NCBI GenBank assembly: GCA_946541435.1 | Contig: CAMNJK010000052.1 | Location: 1-9,189, forward strand | Length of the DNA: 9,189 nt | Origin: an uncultured Bacillota bacterium | Lineage (GTDB): Bacteria > Bacillota > Clostridia > Peptostreptococcales > Anaerovoracaceae | Direction of reading: 5' to 3' | In this document: in pieces, positions 6,496 to 9,189 of the stretch | Layout: every line of letters starts with the position of its first letter | How positions within the stretch are numbered: position 1 is the first letter of the stretch | Translations under genes and position numbers: made by a program | The notes under the pieces: generated by a model | Told to the model about the DNA's origin: nothing | The model's database searches: none | Seen by the model: only the letters and a program-made list of their open reading frames with translations

Positions 6496-7587
6496 CTACT
6501 TTTCTCTCTTGTAGAAAGGCAGCGGAATGACTTCGGTCTCCACCATCCTGCCGCGGACATCCACCGAAAGCTTCGTTCCGACGGCGGCATATTCCCTGGG
6601 GACACGGGCCATGGCGATGGGCTTGTCGAAGCAGGGACACTTGGTGCCGGATGTGCTCATGCCGATCTTCTCGCCTGCCTCGTTGTAAACATCCTGGTGT
6701 TCACGGACGATGCCGCGGCCGGTGACCTGAAGGCCGACACGTACCACGTCCGGTTCTCCTGCAGCTTCCATGGGCGCTTTGCCGATGAAGTCGTCCTTCT
6801 TCATCTTCACCGCGAAACCAAGACCTGCCTCGATGGGAGAGATATCATCGTTCATCTCGTGTCCATAGAGGGGCATGCCCGCTTCCATGCGCAGGGTGTC
6901 TCTGGCGCCGAGACCGCAGGGAATGAGTCCCTCATCCTTCCCGGCTTCCAGGAGTGCGTTCCACATCTCTTCTGCTTTGGCGGCAGGCAGGTACAGCTCG
7001 ACGCCGTCTTCACCGGTATAGCCGGTCTTGGAAATGATACAGGGGATCCCTGCCGCTTCGGAGGCCAGCTTGGCGTAGTAATACTTTGCGGGAATGTCTT
7101 CTTCTTTGGCCAGCTTCCGGATCACGTCCATGGCTTTCGGGCCCTGGACCGCGATCTGGGCGTACTGATCAGATACATCCGTGAAAGTCACATCCCCTTC
7201 CTGATGATCCAGCATCCACTGATAGTCCTTGTCCTTATTTGCCGCGTTGACCACGAGGAAATACTTTTCGTCATCGAATTTATAGACGATCAGATCGTCC
7301 ACTGTACCGCCGTGCTCATTGCACATGGGGCTGTATCTTGCCTGCTCCGGAACCATGCTGGTGAAATCATTGGTCAGGATCCGATTCAGATTTGCCAGCG
7401 CGTCCGGTCCTTCACACAGGATCTCTCCCATGTGAGAAACATCGAACATGCCCACCGCAGTCCTGACGGCCAGGTGCTCCTTGATGACGCCTGTGCCATA
7501 CTGGACCGGCAGGATATACCCGCCGAAGGGTACCATTTTGCCGCCCGCCTTCAGGTGGGCCTCATAGAGTGGTGTTTTTCGTTCCAT
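6496..7587 (-). CDS. gcvT: Aminomethyltransferase, glycine cleavage T-protein
   Basis: T-protein transfers the methylene group from aminomethyl-lipoyl-H-protein to tetrahydrofolate, giving 5,10-methylene-THF and ammonia. It has 363 residues, the usual length. Motifs include FDVSHMGE (48-55), GGTVDDLIVY (93-102, containing the conserved catalytic Asp, either D97 or D98), TGYTGEDGVELY (188-199) and GLGARDTLRMEAGMPLYGHE (225-244). The C-terminal barrel carries TSGTKCPCFDKPIAMARVP (312-330), where many T-proteins have an SPTLG-like sequence in place of CPCFD. The start is supported by AAGGAGAGG about 9 nt upstream. It is the first gene of the gcv group proper, 126 nt after the DUF1015 gene and with a credible promoter of its own in that gap. 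Confidence 0.97.
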   Translation of the reverse strand: MERKTPLYEAHLKAGGKMVPFGGYILPVQYGTGVIKEHLAVRTAVGMFDVSHMGEILCEGPDALANLNRILTNDFTSMVPEQARYSPMCNEHGGTVDDLIVYKFDDEKYFLVVNAANKDKDYQWMLDHQEGDVTFTDVSDQYAQIAVQGPKAMDVIRKLAKEEDIPAKYYYAKLASEAAGIPCIISKTGYTGEDGVELYLPAAKAEEMWNALLEAGKDEGLIPCGLGARDTLRMEAGMPLYGHEMNDDISPIEAGLGFAVKMKKDDFIGKAPMEAAGEPDVVRVGLQVTGRGIVREHQDVYNEAGEKIGMSTSGTKCPCFDKPIAMARVPREYAAVGTKLSVDVRGRMVETEVIPLPFYKREK

Positions 7588-7625
7588 AGTTTCCTCTCCT
7601 TAATGAATGATTTATCCTTTATTAC

Positions 7626-7655
7626 ATTATATCATTAACAAAGTAAAGCTTTCAA
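7626..7655 (-). promoter_or_regulatory. Probable internal promoter ahead of gcvT
   Basis: The minus strand has TTGAAA (7655-7650, 5 of 6 to the -35 consensus), an 18-nt spacer, then a perfect TATAAT (7631-7626). The predicted start is about 35 nt upstream of the gcvT ATG. The -35 hexamer coincides with the end of the 19-bp inverted repeat. It is the best sigma-A-type promoter in the window and would allow gcvT-H-PA-PB-lpdA transcription independent of the riboswitch. Confidence 0.6.
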
Positions 7656-7694
7656 CAAATCAAAACAGCAGGTCTCTGTTTTGATTTGTTGAAA
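7650..7694. repeat. Perfect 19-bp inverted repeat after the DUF1015 gene
   Basis: Arms 7650-7668 and 7676-7694 are perfectly complementary over 19 bp around a 7-nt loop. The repeat starts 19 nt past the DUF1015 stop codon. In the transcript it would be a long AU-rich hairpin, but what follows on the minus strand is GCUUUACUUUGUU, a poor U tract. It may be a weak terminator or processing site for the DUF1015 mRNA. It may also be a DNA operator, because its gcvT-proximal end contains the -35 hexamer of the predicted gcvT promoter. Confidence 0.7.
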
Positions 7695-7713
7695 ATGAAT
7701 CTTCAGACGTGTT

Positions 7714-9006
7714 CTATTTGATCTTACGAGCCTCGATATAGTATCTCTTGTCCGCCGCGTGTCCCATGGAGAATGTCTTGCGGGGCAGCGGCCCGTCAGC
7801 GGCGATGGAAAGGAACAGATCGTTCTTGTCCATGGCCGGCAGGAGAAATGCGATGCATCCCGGCTGTTTTCCCAGGCGGATGGTGACATCATCACCGTGA
7901 ACGTAGTCGATCCTGCCGCCCTTTTCCTTCAGGTAGGAATCCAGGAATCCCTGCAGGGTGCCTACCTCCAGCTGCGCTCTGGGATGCGGGATGATCAGGA
8001 TGCCTTCATCCTCTGCCCAGGCGAAACGGATCTTATGGACCGGCTCGCTGTCATCCGCTGATCCGCCGTAGACATCACTGACAGGTTCCTGCCGGGTTCC
8101 CGGGAAGGCTTCCTTCAGTGAGGAAAGCAGATCTTCCGCATCTACATCAAAGAGGACTCTGTGGATGGGCTCGAAATCCAGCGCATCATCATAGAGATTC
8201 ACCACTTCCACCAATGCGTATCTGGAAAGCAGCTGGTTTTCCGGATCGGTCATGCCTTCCTTGCGGGCATTGGCCTTTTCTTCTTCATAATGGGCCTTGG
8301 CGGATGCCAGGGAATGGTTGCCGTCACCGACGCAGAACAGGGGCTTCGGTTCACCGGGATCTGCCGCAGCCTGATCGGCCAGCTTTTCCAGAGCGGACAT
8401 GACGCCTGCCTTTGCTTCTTCTGACAGGAGATAGCCTTTGGCGTGGCCGCCCCCTTCCATCATATCGAAATCATAAAGGACATCGGTGCAGGCAGAGAGC
8501 GGTCCGATCACGGTGTTGTCCGGGTCATCGATCAGCAGCATGATATGGGGCAGCTCCAGGCTGGCGTTGCGGCGCACCGCCTGACGGGGCGGGATCCGGT
8601 CCAGAACGGTTCCTTCTGTGGCGCGGACCAGTGACTGGCTGTCCGGAGAATAATCGTATTCTTCCAGATCGATCCTGCCGATGACGCCGCGGCGGATCCG
8701 TCCGTCACTCTGTTTGCGCTCCAGATAGATCATGGAATCCGGATACTCACGGAACACACCGTCCTTCTGATATTTCAGCATCGTCTCGTTGATGGCAGCA
8801 ATATGCTCTTCTGTGTGTCCGTCTGTCAGCTGCGCTTCCGGCAGGATCAGCCTGAATGCTGAAGGCTGGTCTCCAACCAGCTTCTCAACTCTCTCCCAGT
8901 ATTCCGGTTCCGATGTGAACTGATCGCAGGCTACCACTGCCCAGGACTCATAGTTACCGGCCGCCGGCAGCAGGATGTCAGCTGAGAAAAAACCTGTCTT
9001 ATTCAT
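7714..9006 (-). CDS. DUF1015-family protein, glycine-riboswitch associated
   Basis: This 430-residue protein is recognised as the DUF1015 family, whose biochemical role is not established as far as I know. No signal peptide or membrane segment is visible, so it is probably cytosolic. Characteristic stretches are YESWAVVACDQFTSEPEYW (19-37), ATEGTVLDRIPPRQAVR (129-145), a Gly/Asp/His motif CVGDGNHSLASAKAHYEE (225-242), EPIHRVLF (279-286) and the C-terminal LPRKTFSMGHAADKRYYIEARK. The DGNHS motif looks like a catalytic or metal/phosphate-binding site, but that is inference. From general knowledge, family members often neighbour serine biosynthesis genes (serA/serC), which fits a serine-glycine role here. 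It is the first gene after the riboswitch and terminator. The ATG is preceded by GGAG 4 nt away and AAAAGGAG 11 nt away. Full length, no defects. Confidence 0.88.
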   Translation of the reverse strand: MNKTGFFSADILLPAAGNYESWAVVACDQFTSEPEYWERVEKLVGDQPSAFRLILPEAQLTDGHTEEHIAAINETMLKYQKDGVFREYPDSMIYLERKQSDGRIRRGVIGRIDLEEYDYSPDSQSLVRATEGTVLDRIPPRQAVRRNASLELPHIMLLIDDPDNTVIGPLSACTDVLYDFDMMEGGGHAKGYLLSEEAKAGVMSALEKLADQAAADPGEPKPLFCVGDGNHSLASAKAHYEEEKANARKEGMTDPENQLLSRYALVEVVNLYDDALDFEPIHRVLFDVDAEDLLSSLKEAFPGTRQEPVSDVYGGSADDSEPVHKIRFAWAEDEGILIIPHPRAQLEVGTLQGFLDSYLKEKGGRIDYVHGDDVTIRLGKQPGCIAFLLPAMDKNDLFLSIAADGPLPRKTFSMGHAADKRYYIEARKIK

Positions 9007-9063
9007 ACTACTCCACGCTCCTTTTCATCATACTTCATCGGTTATCCGCAGTCCCTCTGGGTG

Positions 9064-9104
9064 AAAAAAAGAGGAGAATACCGCATTGCTGCTGATTCTC
9101 CTCT
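9064..9104 (-). terminator. Riboswitch expression-platform terminator
   Basis: On the minus strand a 10-bp perfect stem (AGAGGAGAAU 9104-9095 with AUUCUCCUCU 9079-9070) caps a 15-nt inner region that can form a GCA-GCAA-UGC mini-hairpin. It runs into seven U residues (first U paired). It sits between the aptamer and the DUF1015 gene, where a glycine-responsive terminator belongs. The CAGAG at its 5' side can alternatively pair with CUCUG of the aptamer's 3' end (9117-9101). Confidence 0.92.
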
Positions 9105-9110
9105 GTCGTG

Positions 9111-9189
9111 TCCAGAGTTTCGTCCAGATCTGATCCCTCTTGCCTGAGAGTTTCAGCCATATCCGGCCTTGCCCCTTCGGCGTCCCGCT
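9111..9189 (-). promoter_or_regulatory. Glycine riboswitch (gcvT element), 3' part of aptamer; 5' part outside window
   Basis: Reading the minus strand from the right edge, the conserved gcvT-element segments appear in order: GCCGAAGGGGCAA (9181-9169), CUGAAACUCUCAGGCA (9156-9141) followed by AGAGGGA, and ACUCUGGA (9118-9111). These are the hallmark junction sequences of the glycine aptamer. The 5' strand of P1 and any upstream aptamer lie beyond 9189, so it cannot be told whether this is the second of a tandem pair. With the adjoining terminator it should control the DUF1015 gene and, by read-through, the gcv genes. Known examples of this class upstream of gcv genes are mostly ON switches that permit transcription when glycine is abundant. 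Confidence 0.93.

Noticed and set aside
1..9189. CRISPR array, transposase, phage gene, tRNA or toxin-antitoxin pair
   Set aside because: No regularly spaced repeats, mobile-element proteins, cloverleaf-like sequences or small paired genes were seen. The region is core metabolism plus iron transport.

Overview
The window reads as a chromosomal segment of a Gram-positive anaerobe or facultative anaerobe (Bacillota). Within that phylum, Clostridia is my inference rather than something the sequence proves. The reasons are the split two-gene glycine decarboxylase (gcvPA + gcvPB), a FeoA/FeoB ferrous-iron pair as separate genes, a glycine riboswitch ahead of the glycine genes, strong AGGAGG-type ribosome binding sites and GC-rich coding sequence with AT-rich intergenic regions. 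Every supported gene lies on the minus strand, so transcription runs from high to low coordinates.

In transcription order: 9189-9064 holds the 3' part of a glycine riboswitch aptamer (it runs off the right edge) followed by an intrinsic terminator. The first gene is a DUF1015-family protein (9006-7714). After a 126-nt spacer with a perfect 19-bp inverted repeat and a good internal promoter comes the glycine cleavage operon: gcvT (7587-6496), gcvH (6399-6022), gcvPA (6018-4693), gcvPB (4699-3254, overlapping gcvPA by 7 nt) and the dihydrolipoamide dehydrogenase gene lpdA (3111-1686). The operon closes with a strong terminator at 1677-1643. A second, unrelated unit follows: a regulatory region with operator-like repeats, feoA (1461-1228), a hairpin-rich spacer with a possible internal promoter, and feoB (1083-1, cut by the left edge).

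The gcv proteins form one system. P-protein (GcvPA/GcvPB) decarboxylates glycine and loads the aminomethyl group on lipoyl-H-protein. T-protein releases ammonia and makes 5,10-methylene-THF. L-protein (Lpd) reoxidises the dihydrolipoyl arm with NAD+. The riboswitch would let glycine itself turn on the leading part of this unit.

Three points stand out. (1) lpdA is broken as written: a net 11-nt loss removes the heart of the NAD-binding GGGxIG motif and shifts the frame. (2) The uncharacterised DUF1015 gene is the first gene behind the glycine riboswitch, which ties it to glycine or one-carbon metabolism. (3) A second promoter embedded in a long inverted repeat could uncouple gcvT onward from the riboswitch. 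I found no mobile element, CRISPR array, tRNA or rRNA, and no gene-free stretch over 300 bases. The largest gap is 1462-1685.
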